64,000 nt of DNA from Bradyrhizobium sp. Ash2021 (GTDB lineage Bacteria > Pseudomonadota > Alphaproteobacteria > Rhizobiales > Xanthobacteraceae): contig NZ_CP100604.1 of NCBI RefSeq assembly GCF_031202265.1, positions 5,190,501-5,254,500 on the forward strand. The letters are read 5' to 3'. How positions within the stretch are numbered: the first letter of the stretch is position 1; each line of letters starts with the position of its first letter. Below the pieces are notes generated by a model, which saw nothing but the letters and a program-made list of their open reading frames with translations, had not been told where the DNA came from and searched no databases. Shown piece after piece: positions 9,901 to 20,690 of the stretch. A program made the translations under genes and the position numbers.

Positions 9901-10626
9901 CTAGGTTCCCTCGCCGCCCTCGGGCTCCGGGTCGGCGGCAGGCGCCAGCAGCAGTTCCAGATTATCGCCGATCTCCAGCGGATCCTCGTCCTCGCGCAAC
10001 GCCACGTCGTCCGAGGGCGTGGGAACGCTGAAGCCGGAAGGCAACCGCGAATCCAGGAGTCCCGTTCCCTTCAGTTCCTCCAGCCCCGGGAGATCGCCGA
10101 GCGCCTCCAGGCTGAACTGCGACAGGAACGCTTCTGTCGTGCCGAAGGTGAGCGGACGGCCCGGGGTCTTGCGGCGGCCGCGGGGACGGATCCAGCCGGT
10201 CTCCAGCAACACGTCCAGCGTGCCCTTGGAGGTGATCACGCCACGGATTTCCTCGATCTCGGCGCGGGTCACCGGCTGATGATAGGCGATGATCGCAAGC
10301 ACCTCGATCGCCGCGCGCGACAGCCGCCGCGTCTCAGTGCTCTCCCGCGTCATCAGCCACGACAAATCGCCGGCGGTGCGGAACGTCCATTTGTTGGCGA
10401 CCCGAACCAGATTGACGCCACGCGAGGCGTATTCCGCCTGCAGCTGCGCCAATGCCACCTTGATATCGACACCATCGGGCATCCGCTTGGCCAGCGCCGC
10501 CTGATCGATCGGCTCGGCGGAGGCGAACAGCAGCGCTTCCAGGAGCCGCAACTCCTCGGGCCGCGCCTGCGCGTCGACGGGAGTTTCCTCGGCATCTTCC
10601 ATGCGTTTTTCCGCCAGACTTGCCAT
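9901..10626 (-). CDS. scpB: segregation and condensation protein B
   Basis: A 241-residue winged-helix protein that joins ScpA and SMC in the chromosome condensin complex. The start at 10626 (MASLAEKRMEDAE) has an AAGGAG site eight bases upstream; a start at 10647 would overlap the scpA stop. Signatures are EALLFASAEPIDQAAL at the N-terminus and AIIAYHQPVTRAEIEEIRGV in the second winged helix. The C-terminal 50 residues are acidic and variable. It follows scpA by 21 bases. Confidence 0.93.
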   Translation of the reverse strand: MASLAEKRMEDAEETPVDAQARPEELRLLEALLFASAEPIDQAALAKRMPDGVDIKVALAQLQAEYASRGVNLVRVANKWTFRTAGDLSWLMTRESTETRRLSRAAIEVLAIIAYHQPVTRAEIEEIRGVITSKGTLDVLLETGWIRPRGRRKTPGRPLTFGTTEAFLSQFSLEALGDLPGLEELKGTGLLDSRLPSGFSVPTPSDDVALREDEDPLEIGDNLELLLAPAADPEPEGGEGT

Positions 10627-10647
10627 GGCTAGGTCTCCTTGTTCCAC

Positions 10648-11475
10648 TTACTCGACCGACAAATCCGGTGCGGACATCGCACCGGAGGCTTGCGGCTGAC
10701 GCTTACGAAAATAGATCGGCGCGAACGCCTCTTTCTGGTTAATTTCCATCTCGCCTTCCCGCACCAGTTCAAGCGCTGCGGCAAAGCTCGAGGCAAACAC
10801 GGTCGCCTTTTGCGTGGGATCGACGACGTAGTTGAGCAGGTATTCGTCGAGGCAGCTCCAGTCCTCGGCCATGCCGATGAGGCGCTCCAGCGACGCGCGG
10901 GCCTCCGCCAGTGACCACACCGTGCGCTTGGCCAGATGCACCGTTGCCAGCACGCGCTGCTGGCGCTGCGCGGCATAGGCGGTGAGCAGGTCGAACAGAG
11001 TCGCGGTGAATTTGGGATGACGGATTTCCGCGATCGATTCCGGATTGCCGCGCGGGAAGATATCGCGCTGGAACTGCGGCCGGTTCATCAGCCGGTTGGC
11101 GGCCTCGCGGATCGCCTCGAGCCGGCGCAGCCGGTTGGCCAAGGCCGTGGCCATTTCCTCCGCGCTCGGACCGTCCGGCGTGGCCGGTTCGGGAAGCAGC
11201 AGGCGGGATTTCAGGAACGCCAGCCAGGCCGCCATCACCAGATAGTCGGCCGCCAGCTCCAGACGAATCTTCCGTGCCGCCTCGATGAAGATCAAATACT
11301 GGTCGGCCAGCGCCAGGATCGAGATCTTGGCAAGATCGACCTTCTGCTGCCGCGCCAGCGTCAGCAGCAGATCGAGCGGACCCTCATAGCCCTCGACATC
11401 GACCACCAGCGCGGGCTCGCCATCTGCGATGTCGGTGGGCCGTCCGGTCTCAAACGATAGAATTTCCGCCGTCAT
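10648..11475 (-). CDS. scpA: segregation and condensation protein A
   Basis: A 275-residue kleisin that bridges the SMC dimer. The N-terminal VDVEGYEGPLDLLLTLARQQ is the family hallmark and marks the SMC neck contact. The C-terminal winged helix contacts the SMC cap (VREGEMEINQKEAFAPIYFR). ATG overlaps the nagZ stop by four bases, so nagZ-scpA-scpB form one translationally linked unit. It acts on the nucleoid. Confidence 0.95.
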   Translation of the reverse strand: MTAEILSFETGRPTDIADGEPALVVDVEGYEGPLDLLLTLARQQKVDLAKISILALADQYLIFIEAARKIRLELAADYLVMAAWLAFLKSRLLLPEPATPDGPSAEEMATALANRLRRLEAIREAANRLMNRPQFQRDIFPRGNPESIAEIRHPKFTATLFDLLTAYAAQRQQRVLATVHLAKRTVWSLAEARASLERLIGMAEDWSCLDEYLLNYVVDPTQKATVFASSFAAALELVREGEMEINQKEAFAPIYFRKRQPQASGAMSAPDLSVE

Positions 11476-12494
11476 GCCGTTCCTACCCGATCAATCAACG
11501 CGTCCAATTCAGCCTGTACCGCCCGCCGATCGAGCGGCAGCGGTCCCTTTCGCGAGGCCAGCGCCCGTTTGGCGCGCCGCAGCGGTTCACCCGCCAGTTC
11601 CGGCGTCTCGCGCGCGACGTCGCGCATTTCCTCGAGCTTGCCGTTGCAATGCAGGACCATGTCGCAACCGGCGCTGACGATGGCCCGGGTCCGCTCGGCG
11701 ATCGTTCCCGCCAACGCGTTCATGGACACATCATCACTCATCAACAAACCTTGGAACCCGATCACGCCGCGAATCACTTGCCGGATGATTGTCGCAGAAG
11801 TCGTCGCCGGATGGGCGGGGTCTAACGCGCTAAACACAACATGTGCGGTCATCGCCATCGGCAGGTCCGCCAGCGGTTGGAAGGCGGCAAAATCGGTCCG
11901 TTCCAGCTCTTTCCTCGATGTATCCACCGTGGGCAGCCGATGGTGGCTGTCCGCCGTGGCCCTGCCGTGGCCGGGAATGTGCTTGAGCACCGGCAAAACG
12001 CCGCCCTGCTCCAGTCCTTCCGTGACCGCCCGCGCGATCGCCGCCACCTTGCCCGGCTCGGTTCCATAGGCCCGGTTCCCGATCACGGCGTCGCTGCCTT
12101 CGACCGGAACGTCCGCCAGCGGCAGGCAATCGACGGTGATGCCAAGCGCAATCAGGTCCGCGGCGATCAACCGGGAGCTGAGCCGGGCGGCCGTCAGGCC
12201 GAGCGCGGGGTCGGTATCGTACAGCGCGCCAAAGCTGGCTCCGGGCGGATAGACCGGCCAATGCGGCGGACCAAGCCGCTGCACCCGGCCGCCTTCCTGG
12301 TCGATCATGACCGGGGCATCCGCATCGCCAACCAAATCACGAAACTCAGCTACAAGATTAGATACTTGATTAGGCTTTTCAATGTTACGCTTGAATAGAA
12401 TCAAGCCCCACGGCCGCTCCGCGCGGATGAATTCGCGCTCGGCGCGGCTCAGTTCCGTTGCGGATACGCCCGTGATGAATGCGCGGCTGCTCAT
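11472..12494 (-). CDS. nagZ: beta-N-acetylhexosaminidase (NagZ, GH3)
   Basis: A 340-residue cytoplasmic glycoside hydrolase family 3 enzyme that removes GlcNAc from anhydro-muropeptides during peptidoglycan recycling. The NagZ signature KHIPGHGRATADSHH holds the general acid-base His/Asp loop, and the nucleophile Asp is expected in LLMSDDVSM. No signal peptide is present, as expected. It lies upstream of scpA with a four-base overlap and 46 bases after the SPOR-domain gene. Confidence 0.93.
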   Translation of the reverse strand: MSSRAFITGVSATELSRAEREFIRAERPWGLILFKRNIEKPNQVSNLVAEFRDLVGDADAPVMIDQEGGRVQRLGPPHWPVYPPGASFGALYDTDPALGLTAARLSSRLIAADLIALGITVDCLPLADVPVEGSDAVIGNRAYGTEPGKVAAIARAVTEGLEQGGVLPVLKHIPGHGRATADSHHRLPTVDTSRKELERTDFAAFQPLADLPMAMTAHVVFSALDPAHPATTSATIIRQVIRGVIGFQGLLMSDDVSMNALAGTIAERTRAIVSAGCDMVLHCNGKLEEMRDVARETPELAGEPLRRAKRALASRKGPLPLDRRAVQAELDALIDRVGTA

Positions 12495-12540
12495 GCGGCC
12501 GATTAGCCTCCGCGCAGCTCCGGGGTCAAGGAAACGGCCG

Positions 12541-13965
12541 TTAATTCCTTTGGACGACGCACTGTCCGCCGGCGGTTTTCAGGTTGCCGCAGAACTGGCT
12601 GGCTTCGTCCTGGGAGCCGAACGGACCGACCATCGCCCGGTAAAACACGCCCTTTTCTCCGAGGTCAGCCCGCTTGATCAAAGGCGACCGGGAGCCCAGC
12701 ACAGCCGGGAACTTGCCCTGCAGCGCCCGGTACGAGGCGTGCGCGTCCGCCTCGTTCTTCTGCGAGGAGACTTGGACCACGTATCCGCCGCCGGCCGCAG
12801 GCGCGGCCTGCACGGGAGCGATATTGGCGACGCGGCCTGGGGCGGGTTCCGGCTGCTGTGCCCCCTGCGGCGACAATGACAGCGGCGTGTTGGCGCTCGC
12901 ATTGGCCGACGAGGGATTGTGCGGGGCCGTCGTTCGGGCCGCTGGCGCCAGCTTGGCCGCAGCCGCTGGCGGGGCCGCCGCAACGGGCACCCCGCCATTC
13001 TCGGCCGGGTCGCCCTTGACGGACAGGGTCTTGATCTTGCGCGGCTCGCCGTTCGACAGCGTGCCGTTCGCGGCCGCTGCCGGCGGCGGCGCAGATGGCG
13101 CTACGCTGGCGACTGCCGGCGGATTGCCGTTCTGGTTCAACGCCGGATACGCGACGCGCATCCCGGACTTGGCGTTAACGTCGACCGGGGTTTCTTCTCG
13201 CGAAACGATCTTCTCGCCGCCATCGCCCGGCACCATGCGGTCGGGCGTTTTGCCGGCTCCGGCATCGGCGGGCGCCGGCATGACCTTGGTCGGACTATTG
13301 TCGGCCTTGATGATCGGCGGTTCCCCGGTACGCGGCGAACCCACATAGGTGCGATAGGCGAAGGCCGCCCCCGTCCCGACCACCGCCAGCGCCAGCACCG
13401 CGGCTACGGTTACGAGGCCACTGCTGCGCTTGCGCGGCTCAGGCTCTTCCTCATAGCCGCTCTCATAAGCGTAGGGATCGTCCGGATAGGCCGGATCGCG
13501 CTGAAAGTCCTGCTCGCCGGATTCGATCTGGCCGTACAGCGCGTCGTCATAGCGCGCCGGATCCGGCTGCGGCTCGGGATCGGCGTATTGCGGCGCCTCC
13601 TCCTGATAATCCTGCGCAGGCGCAGCGTGGTGCTGGGCCGCATAGCGATGCAAGGGATGCACTGGGCTCGGCTGATATTCGGGTTCCTCAGGCTCCGGCT
13701 CGGGCGCGACCGGACGGTTCGCGCGCTGCATCCAGGGCGGCGGGCCGGCGGGCCGGCCGTCATCTTCCTCCGCGGGAGGCTGGTATTGGGGCTGCACATT
13801 GGCCCGCGACTGCAGCGGATGCGGGGTCTTTGGGGCGGCGCCGAACGGATCGGTCTGGCCGATCAGCCGTGCCAGTTCGGCCAGCGGATCGCTCTCAGCC
13901 CGACCAAAATCGCGGTCGTCGTCTTCGCGGGTAGCAAAAGGTCGGTCCTGATATCGATCAGCCAT
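12541..13965 (-). CDS. SPOR-domain membrane protein
   Basis: A 474-residue protein from ATG 13965 (MADRYQDRPF); an upstream frame extension starts in poor sequence. The order is: an acidic, Pro/Gln-rich cytoplasmic region, residues about 1-155; one membrane helix (LVTVAAVLALAVVGTGAAFA); a long Pro/Ala-rich periplasmic linker; and a C-terminal SPOR domain (GGGYVVQVSSQKNEADAHAS, then RAMVGPFGSQDEASQFC). SPOR domains bind denuded glycan at the division septum, so a role in cell division or septal wall remodelling is likely. It sits between argS and nagZ on the same strand. Confidence 0.9.
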   Translation of the reverse strand: MADRYQDRPFATREDDDRDFGRAESDPLAELARLIGQTDPFGAAPKTPHPLQSRANVQPQYQPPAEEDDGRPAGPPPWMQRANRPVAPEPEPEEPEYQPSPVHPLHRYAAQHHAAPAQDYQEEAPQYADPEPQPDPARYDDALYGQIESGEQDFQRDPAYPDDPYAYESGYEEEPEPRKRSSGLVTVAAVLALAVVGTGAAFAYRTYVGSPRTGEPPIIKADNSPTKVMPAPADAGAGKTPDRMVPGDGGEKIVSREETPVDVNAKSGMRVAYPALNQNGNPPAVASVAPSAPPPAAAANGTLSNGEPRKIKTLSVKGDPAENGGVPVAAAPPAAAAKLAPAARTTAPHNPSSANASANTPLSLSPQGAQQPEPAPGRVANIAPVQAAPAAGGGYVVQVSSQKNEADAHASYRALQGKFPAVLGSRSPLIKRADLGEKGVFYRAMVGPFGSQDEASQFCGNLKTAGGQCVVQRN

Positions 13966-14073
13966 CGTGATGATGCATCCCCTTCGGGGCAGCGCCAAAC
14001 CGTTATGACAAACGAATTTGGCCCCTGCCAGATACCCTCACAAATCCCCATTTGTGACGGCCTTCGCCCCTGC

Positions 14074-15867
14074 CTACCGCATCTCGGTTGGAGCATGGAC
14101 GCCGAGAACGGCTAAGCCCGATGCCAGAACCGAGACGACGCCCTGGACCATTGCCAATCGCGCCTTCGTGATTTCTGCATCATTGTTGATAATGAAGCGT
14201 AAATAGGGCAAATCGCGCCCCCTGGTCCAAAGCGCATGAAATTCGCTGGCCAAATCATACAGATAAAAAGCGATTCGGTGTGGCTCGTGTGCGACCGCCG
14301 CCGCCTCAACCATCCGGGGGTAGAGCGCCAGTAGCTTTAGCAGGCTGAGTTCCGTCGGATCGGTCAGCCGTTCCACCGCGGCGGTCCCGAGGTAGACCGC
14401 CCGGGCGGCGGCATCCTCCGGCAGGTCGGGGACCACCTCCCGGGCGTTTTTGAAGATTGAATGGCCGCGGGCGTGCCCGTACTGCACGTAGAACACCGCG
14501 TTGTCCTTGGACTGCTCGATCACCTTGGCGAGGTCGAAATCCAGCACCGCGTCGTTCTTGCGGAACAGCATCATGAAACGCACCGCGTCCGAGCCGACCT
14601 CGTCGACGACTTCGCGCAAGGTGACGAACTCGCCGGAGCGTTTCGACATTTTTACCGGCTCGCCGTCGCGCAGCAGCTTCACCAGTTGCACGATCTTGAC
14701 ATCCAGCGCGGCCCTGCCCGCGGTCACGGCCTTCACCGCCGCCTGCATGCGCTTGATGTAGCCGCCATGATCGGCGCCGAACACGTCGATCAGATTGGTG
14801 AAGCCGCGATCGAACTTGTTCTTGTGGTTGGCGATGTCGGAGGCGAAATAGGTGTAGGAGCCGTCGGACTTCATCAGCGGACGGTCGACGTCGTCGCCGT
14901 AGTTGGTCGCCCGGAACAGCGTCTGTTCGCGATCCTCGTAATCCTCGACCGGCCCGCCTTTCGGCGGCGGCAGGCGGCCTTCGTAGACGTCGCCTTTGGC
15001 GCGCAGGAAATCGATGGTCTCGGTGACCTTGTTGTTGCCGGTGTCGATCAGCGAGCGTTCCGAGAAGAACACATCATGCTTGATGTGGAGCGCGGCGAGA
15101 TCGCCCTTGATCATCTCCATCATCATCGAAATGGCTGTGCTGCGAACGATCGGAAGCCAGGCGTTTTCCGGCATCGCTTTCAGCTTGTCGCCATATTCGG
15201 CGGCGAGCGCCTGCCCGACCGGAACCAGGTAGTCGCCGGGGTAGAGCCCCTCCGGAATCGCGCCGATATCCTCGCCGAGCGCCTCAAGGTAGCGCAGATA
15301 GGTCGATTGTCCGAGCACATCGACCTGCGCGCCGGCATCGTTGATGTAATATTCGCGGGTCACATCATAGCCCGCGAACTGGAGCAGGCTGCACAGCGCA
15401 TCGCCGAACACCGCGCCCCGGCAATGGCCGACATGCATCGGCCCGGTCGGATTGGCCGAGACATATTCGACATTGACCTTCTCGGCCTTGCCGATCGCGC
15501 TTCGCCCGTACGCCTCGCCTTCCCGGACGACCGTGCGCAGCGCGTCCGCCCAGACCTGTGGCTTCAGCGTGAGATTGATGAAGCCGGGCCCGGCGACGTC
15601 GACGGAAGCGACCAGAGCGTCCGCGCGCAGCTTTTCGGCGATCTTCTCGGCCAGCTCGCGCGGTTTTGCCTTTGCCTCCTTGGCCAACACCATCGCGGCG
15701 TTGGTGGCCATGTCGCCATGGCTGGCATCGCGCGGCGGCTCGACCACGACGCGCGAAAAATCGATGCCGTCAGGCCAATTGCCCTCGGTCGCAAGTGCTG
15801 CGCAGATCGCGTGAACGCGCGCGAGCACATCGGCAAAAAGATGCGGAGAAGCGGGTTTGTCGGCCAT
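14074..15867 (-). CDS. argS: arginyl-tRNA synthetase
   Basis: A 597-residue class I synthetase. It shows the HIGH signature as HVGHCRG in [13 protein letters not shown] and the KMSK loop as [13 protein letters not shown]. The N-terminal ArgRS-specific domain and the C-terminal DALR anticodon domain ([19 protein letters not shown]) are present. Length is normal. ATG at 15865-15867. It precedes the SPOR-domain gene and follows dgt closely, as is usual in this group of bacteria. Confidence 0.97.
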   Translation of the reverse strand: MADKPASPHLFADVLARVHAICAALATEGNWPDGIDFSRVVVEPPRDASHGDMATNAAMVLAKEAKAKPRELAEKIAEKLRADALVASVDVAGPGFINLTLKPQVWADALRTVVREGEAYGRSAIGKAEKVNVEYVSANPTGPMHVGHCRGAVFGDALCSLLQFAGYDVTREYYINDAGAQVDVLGQSTYLRYLEALGEDIGAIPEGLYPGDYLVPVGQALAAEYGDKLKAMPENAWLPIVRSTAISMMMEMIKGDLAALHIKHDVFFSERSLIDTGNNKVTETIDFLRAKGDVYEGRLPPPKGGPVEDYEDREQTLFRATNYGDDVDRPLMKSDGSYTYFASDIANHKNKFDRGFTNLIDVFGADHGGYIKRMQAAVKAVTAGRAALDVKIVQLVKLLRDGEPVKMSKRSGEFVTLREVVDEVGSDAVRFMMLFRKNDAVLDFDLAKVIEQSKDNAVFYVQYGHARGHSIFKNAREVVPDLPEDAAARAVYLGTAAVERLTDPTELSLLKLLALYPRMVEAAAVAHEPHRIAFYLYDLASEFHALWTRGRDLPYLRFIINNDAEITKARLAMVQGVVSVLASGLAVLGVHAPTEMR

Positions 15868-15890
15868 TTGCTAAAGTCCTGGGCCGCCGC

Positions 15891-17099
15891 CTAACGCAAA
15901 TCCGGGGTCGAGTCAAAAAGCCTTTGGTGCTCGATCAGCGCAAAACGGTCGGTCATCCCGGCGATGAAATTGCCGATCCGCCGCGCCCGCTCGGCTTCGG
16001 TCTCGCGCTCCGTGCCCTCGACCCATTCGGCCGGCAGATCGCCCGGCGATTGCTGATAGCGCGCGAACAGATCGAACAGGATCTGTTCCGCATCCCCCAT
16101 CACCCGCATCACGCGGGCGTGGCGGTACATCCTGCGTTTCAGGAACGCCTTGATCTCGGCCTCCTCCTGCGCCACGTCAGGCGGAAACGCGATCAGCGGC
16201 TGGTTGTGATGGCGGACGTCGTGGGCCGATTGCGGTTTTGCCGCCTCCAGACGCCTGCCCGCCTCTGACATCACGGCCCCGATCAGATATGAAATCAGCT
16301 CGCGCACCAGTTCCGCGCCGCGCCGGATGTCGTGGAGACCAGGATAATGCTTGCCGATTTCCGCGATGATATCAGCGGTGAGCGGCATCACCTTGAGATC
16401 GTCGACCGCAAACAAACCGGCCCGCAGCCCGTCATCGATGTCGTGGGCGTCATAGGCGATATCATCGGCAAAGGCTGCGACCTGCGCCTCCAGCGAGGCG
16501 AAGCTCCAGAGCTCCAGATCGTATTTCCGGTTGAAATCGGAGATCCCGACCGGAATGCCGCTCTCGCCGTACCGTTCGGCCGGGTCCCCGCCCCGCCCGG
16601 TCAGCGGACCGTTGTGCTTGACGATGCCTTCCAGCGATTCCCAGGTCAAATTGAGCCCGTCGAATCCGGGATAGCGATGCTCCAGCGAGGTCACGACCCG
16701 GAGCGTCTGGGCGTTGTGATCGAAACCGCCATGGGCGTGCAGGCATTTGTCCAGCGCCCGCTCGCCGGCATGGCCGAACGGCGGATGGCCGAGGTCATGC
16801 GCCAGCGCCAGGGTTTCGGTCAAATCCTCGTCAAGGCCGAGTTGCCGGGCCAATGCGCGGGCGATCTGGGCCACTTCCAGCGAATGGGTCAGGCGAGTGC
16901 GGTAATGATCGCCCTCGTGGAACACGAAAACCTGGGTTTTGTGCTTCAAACGGCGAAACGCGGTGGAATGGATTACCCGGTCGCAATCCCGGCGGAACGG
17001 GCTGCGGGTCTTGCTCGGCGGCTCCGCGAACAGCCTGCCGCGGCTGCGGTCGGGGTCGCAGGCATAGGGAGCGCGAGGGGCTGCCATTCCGACCGACAC
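15891..17099 (-). CDS. dgt: dGTP triphosphohydrolase-like HD-domain protein
   Basis: A 402-residue HD-superfamily enzyme expected to hydrolyse dNTPs to nucleosides and triphosphate. Metal ligands are visible in order: [15 protein letters not shown] (H), [17 protein letters not shown] (HD), and [15 protein letters not shown] (D). I keep the GTG at 17099, with AAGGA about ten bases upstream, although an ATG four codons later is possible. It ends 23 bases before argS and diverges from erpA across about 107 bases that must hold both promoters. Confidence 0.92.
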   Translation of the reverse strand: MSVGMAAPRAPYACDPDRSRGRLFAEPPSKTRSPFRRDCDRVIHSTAFRRLKHKTQVFVFHEGDHYRTRLTHSLEVAQIARALARQLGLDEDLTETLALAHDLGHPPFGHAGERALDKCLHAHGGFDHNAQTLRVVTSLEHRYPGFDGLNLTWESLEGIVKHNGPLTGRGGDPAERYGESGIPVGISDFNRKYDLELWSFASLEAQVAAFADDIAYDAHDIDDGLRAGLFAVDDLKVMPLTADIIAEIGKHYPGLHDIRRGAELVRELISYLIGAVMSEAGRRLEAAKPQSAHDVRHHNQPLIAFPPDVAQEEAEIKAFLKRRMYRHARVMRVMGDAEQILFDLFARYQQSPGDLPAEWVEGTERETEAERARRIGNFIAGMTDRFALIEHQRLFDSTPDLR

Positions 17100-17206
17100 T
17101 GTTTTTTAGTCCTTATCCATTTGATTCCGCTGCTCTCCGCACTTAACTATGTCGGGTGCGGGATACCAAATGAATTGGGTATGACGCCGGCACCCGGAGA
17201 CTTGCC

Positions 17207-17536
17207 ATGACCACTGCCATCACCGTTAGCGAGCGGGCTGCCCGCCGCATCGGCGAAATCCTGAAAGCCGAGGGCGAAGGCGCAAAGCTGCGCATCTCGG
17301 TCGAAGGCGGCGGGTGCTCCGGTTTCCAGTACAAATTCGATGTCGAGCACGCCCAGGCCGACGACGATCTGGTGATCGCCCGCGAGGGCGCCGTGGTGCT
17401 GGTCGATCCGGCCTCGGTGCCGTTCCTGGCAGGCTCGGAGGTTGATTTCGTCGACGACCTGATCGGCGCGTCGTTCCGGGTGGTCAATCCCAACGCCACC
17501 GCCTCCTGCGGCTGCGGCACCAGCTTTTCAATCTAA
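17207..17536 (+). CDS. erpA: A-type iron-sulfur insertion protein
   Basis: A 109-residue HesB/IscA-family carrier that delivers Fe-S clusters to target enzymes. The three conserved cysteines are present: Cys37 in GGGCSGFQYKF, and Cys101 and Cys103 in TASCGCGTSF. The NPNATASCGCG form is ErpA-like. ATG 17207 has GGAG eight bases upstream. The gene is transcribed away from dgt and converges with the frameshifted RND pump gene, whose out-of-frame reading continues into its 3' end. Confidence 0.93.
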   Translation: MTTAITVSERAARRIGEILKAEGEGAKLRISVEGGGCSGFQYKFDVEHAQADDDLVIAREGAVVLVDPASVPFLAGSEVDFVDDLIGASFRVVNPNATASCGCGTSFSI

Positions 17537-17562
17537 GACCCGCCTCAATCTGACCCCCACCG

Positions 17563-20500
17563 CTATTCCGCCGCGACCACGTGCGGCCGCTCGCCGCCGC
17601 TTTCCTCGAGCTGCGGTTCGAGCCGGCGCTTCAGGCGGCGGTCGATGCGGTCGAGATAGATGTAGATCACCGGCGTGATGAACAGCGTCAGCAATTGCGA
17701 GACGCAGAGGCCGCCGACGACGGCGATGCCGAGCGGCTGACGCAGTTCGGCGCCGGCCGGCGCCGATCGCGATCGGCAGCGTGCCGAAGATCGCCGCAAA
17801 CGTCGTCATCATGATCGGGCGGAACCGAAGCAGCGCGGCCTCGCGGATCGCGTGCTCGGCGCTCAGGCCGACGCGACGGCGCTCCAGCGCGAAGTCGACC
17901 ATCATGATGGCGTTCTTCTTGACGATGCCGACCAGCATCACGATGCCGATCATCGCGATCACCGACAGCTCCATGCCGAACAGCATCAGCGTCAGGATCG
18001 CGCCGATACCGGCCGACGGCAGCCCGGAGATGATGGTGATCGGATGGATGAAACTCTCGTAGAGAATGCCGAGGATGACGAATGCCGCGAATACGGCCGC
18101 CAGGATCAGCACGCCCTGCCCGCGCAATGAATCCTGGAACACCTGTGCGGTGCCGGAGAAGCCGGTGGCAATGGTCGCCGGCAGATTTGAATTCTGTTCG
18201 ATCAGGGTAATCTGGTCGACCGCATAGCCCAGCGAATAACCCGGCGCGAGGTTGAACGAGATCGTCACCGCCGGCTGCTGCCCCTGGTGGTTGATCAGCA
18301 ACGGCCCCACCGTCGGCACCATTTTCGCCACCGCGTCGAGCGGAATGGTCTGGTTGTTCGCGGTCTTCATATAGAGCTTGGAGAGGTCGGACGGATCAAC
18401 GCGAAACTGCGGCTGCGCCTCCAGAATGATCTGATAATCGTTGGATGGCATGTAGATGGTGCCGACCTGTCGCGCGCCATAGGCGTTGTAGAGCTGGTTG
18501 CGAACCTGGTCCACGGTGATGCCATAGACCGCGGCCTTTTCGCGGTCGATGTCGACCGTCATCTGCGGGTTCTTGATGTAAAGGTCGGTGGTGACGTCGA
18601 GCAGGCCCGGCACCTTGGCGATCCTGTCGCGCATTTCAGGCGCCAGCCGATACAGCGATTCCGTATCGCCGCTCTGCAAGGTGTACTGGTACTGGCTCTT
18701 CGACGGCCGGCCGCCGATATTGAGGTTCTGGATGCTCTGGAAGAACGCCTGCATTCCGGGCACCTGGTTCGCCGTCCGGCGCAGGCGCGCCATCACCACC
18801 GTTGCCGAGTCCCGCTCTTTCCTTGGTTTGAGCGCGATGAACAGCCGGCCATTGTTGGTGGTCGCGTTGGGGCCGCCCGCACCTACCGTACTGTTGACGT
18901 ATTCCACCGCCGGATCGCGGCTCAATATGTCGGCCAGCTCCTTCTGGCGGACCGCCATCGCCTCGTAAGAGGTATCCGTGGCCGCGTCGGTGGTGCCAAA
19001 CAGAAAGCCGGTATCCTCCTGGGGAAAGAATCCCTTGGGCACCACGACGTAGAGCGCCACCGTGCCGGCCAGCGTCGCCAGCGTCACCACCAGCATCAAC
19101 GCCTTGCGGGCAAGCACCCAGTCGAGCGCCCATTCGTAGCCGCGTAGCCAGGAATCGAACATCGCCTCGAAGAGTCGAAGCACCACATTCGGCTTTTTGG
19201 TCGCGTCATGTGCGTTCAGCACGCGCGCGCACAGCATCGGCGTCAGCGTCAGCGAAACAAAGCCGGAAACCACGATCGCGACCGCGATCGTGACGGCAAA
19301 TTCGCGGAACACGCGCCCGACGATGCCCCCCATCAGCAGCACCGGAATGAACACTGCGATCAGCGAGAAGGTGATCGAAATGATGGTGAAGCCGATCTCG
19401 CGCGCGCCCTTGAGCGCCGCCTCATACGGCCGCATGCCGTGCTCGATATGGCGGACGATATTTTCCAGCATGACGATGGCGTCGTCGACCACGAATCCGA
19501 CCGACAATGTCAGCGCCAGCAGCGTCATGTTGTTGATGGAGAAATCGAACGCGTACATGACGGCGAACGTGCCGCACAGCGAGATCGGCACCGCCAGCGC
19601 CGGAATGAAGGTTGCGGATGCCGAGCGCAGGAACAGGAAGATCACCATGATGACGAGACCGATGGCGATCAGCAGGGTCTCTTCGACGTCGCTCACGGAC
19701 TGACGGATCGACACCGAGCGGTCCATCGCCACCTGGATGTTCACGGACGGCGGTATCTGCGCGCGCAGCGACGGCAATTTTGCCAGCACGCCATCGACGA
19801 CCGCGACCGTGTTGGCGTCGGGCTGCTTGTAGATCGCCAGAACGATGGCGCGCGTGCCGTTGAACCAGGTGGCGATCTTGTCGTTCTCGACGCTGTCATA
19901 AACCTTTGCGATCTCGTCGAGCCGGACCGGCGAACCGTTGCGCCAGGCGACGATCACGTGCTTGTAGTCGGCCGCCTTGTCCATCTGGCCGGACGCCTGC
20001 AGCGCGACGTCCTGTTTTGGTCCATTCAAGGTACCGACCGGCGTCGACGAATTGGCGCGCGAGACCGCGGCGCGGACGTCTTCCAGCGAGATGCCGCGCG
20101 CCGCCGCGGCTTCCGGATCGGCCTGCACCCGGATCGCAAACTTCTGGCTGCCGAAGATGACGACCTGGGCGACGCCCTGTATTTGCGACAGCGCCTGCCC
20201 GATGGTGATGTCGCCATATTCGTTGACCGCCGACAACGGCAATGTGTCGGAAACCAGCGAGATGAACAGGATCGCGAAATCCGACGGATTGACCTTCCGG
20301 AAACTCGGCGGAATGACCATCTCGATCGGCAACCGCCGCTGCGCAATCGTCAGCGCGGTCTGCACATCGAGCGCCGCCGCGTCGATATTGCGATTGAGGT
20401 CGAACTGGATGACGATCGCGGTCGTGCCCTGCGACGAGGTCGAGGACATCGACGATATGCCTGCAATGGTCGAAAGCTGCCGCTCGATCGGACCGGCGAC

Positions 20501-20686
20501 GGACGAGGCCATGGTGTCGGCGCTTGCGCCCGGCAGAGTCGCGGTTACCGCGATGGTGGGGAAATCGACTTTCGGGAGCGCGGAAACCGGCAGCAGCCGG
20601 AAGCCGAAGACACCGAACGCGATGATCGAAGCCGTCATCAGAACCGTCATGACCGGGCGACGGATACACAGCTCCGACAGCGTCAT
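17563..20686 (-). pseudogene. RND multidrug efflux pump (MdtB/AcrB type) with a C-terminal frameshift
   Basis: The frame opens at ATG 20686 and reads as a full inner-membrane RND transporter (IRRPVMTVLMTASIIAFGVF at the start; VGFVVDDAIVMLENIVRHIE in TM4, with the proton-relay aspartates). Near 17751-17764 the sequence GGCGCCGGCCGGCGCC puts the reading into a wrong frame. The normal ending ([32 protein letters not shown]) continues in another frame to a TAG at 17563-17565. Adding two bases there gives [16 protein letters not shown], which fits MdtB-type spacing, and a normal 1041 residues. Without repair the product loses its last membrane helices. This is either a true two-base deletion in a GC-rich repeat or a sequencing error. 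The gene follows the adaptor gene by four bases. Confidence 0.85.
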
Positions 20687-20690
20687 CGCG

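Noticed and set aside
14461..15894. Long open frame on the + strand opposite argS (477 codons)
   Set aside because: It is antisense to an unmistakable argS, has low-complexity composition rich in Arg, His and Val, and no recognisable domain. High GC at third positions creates such shadows.
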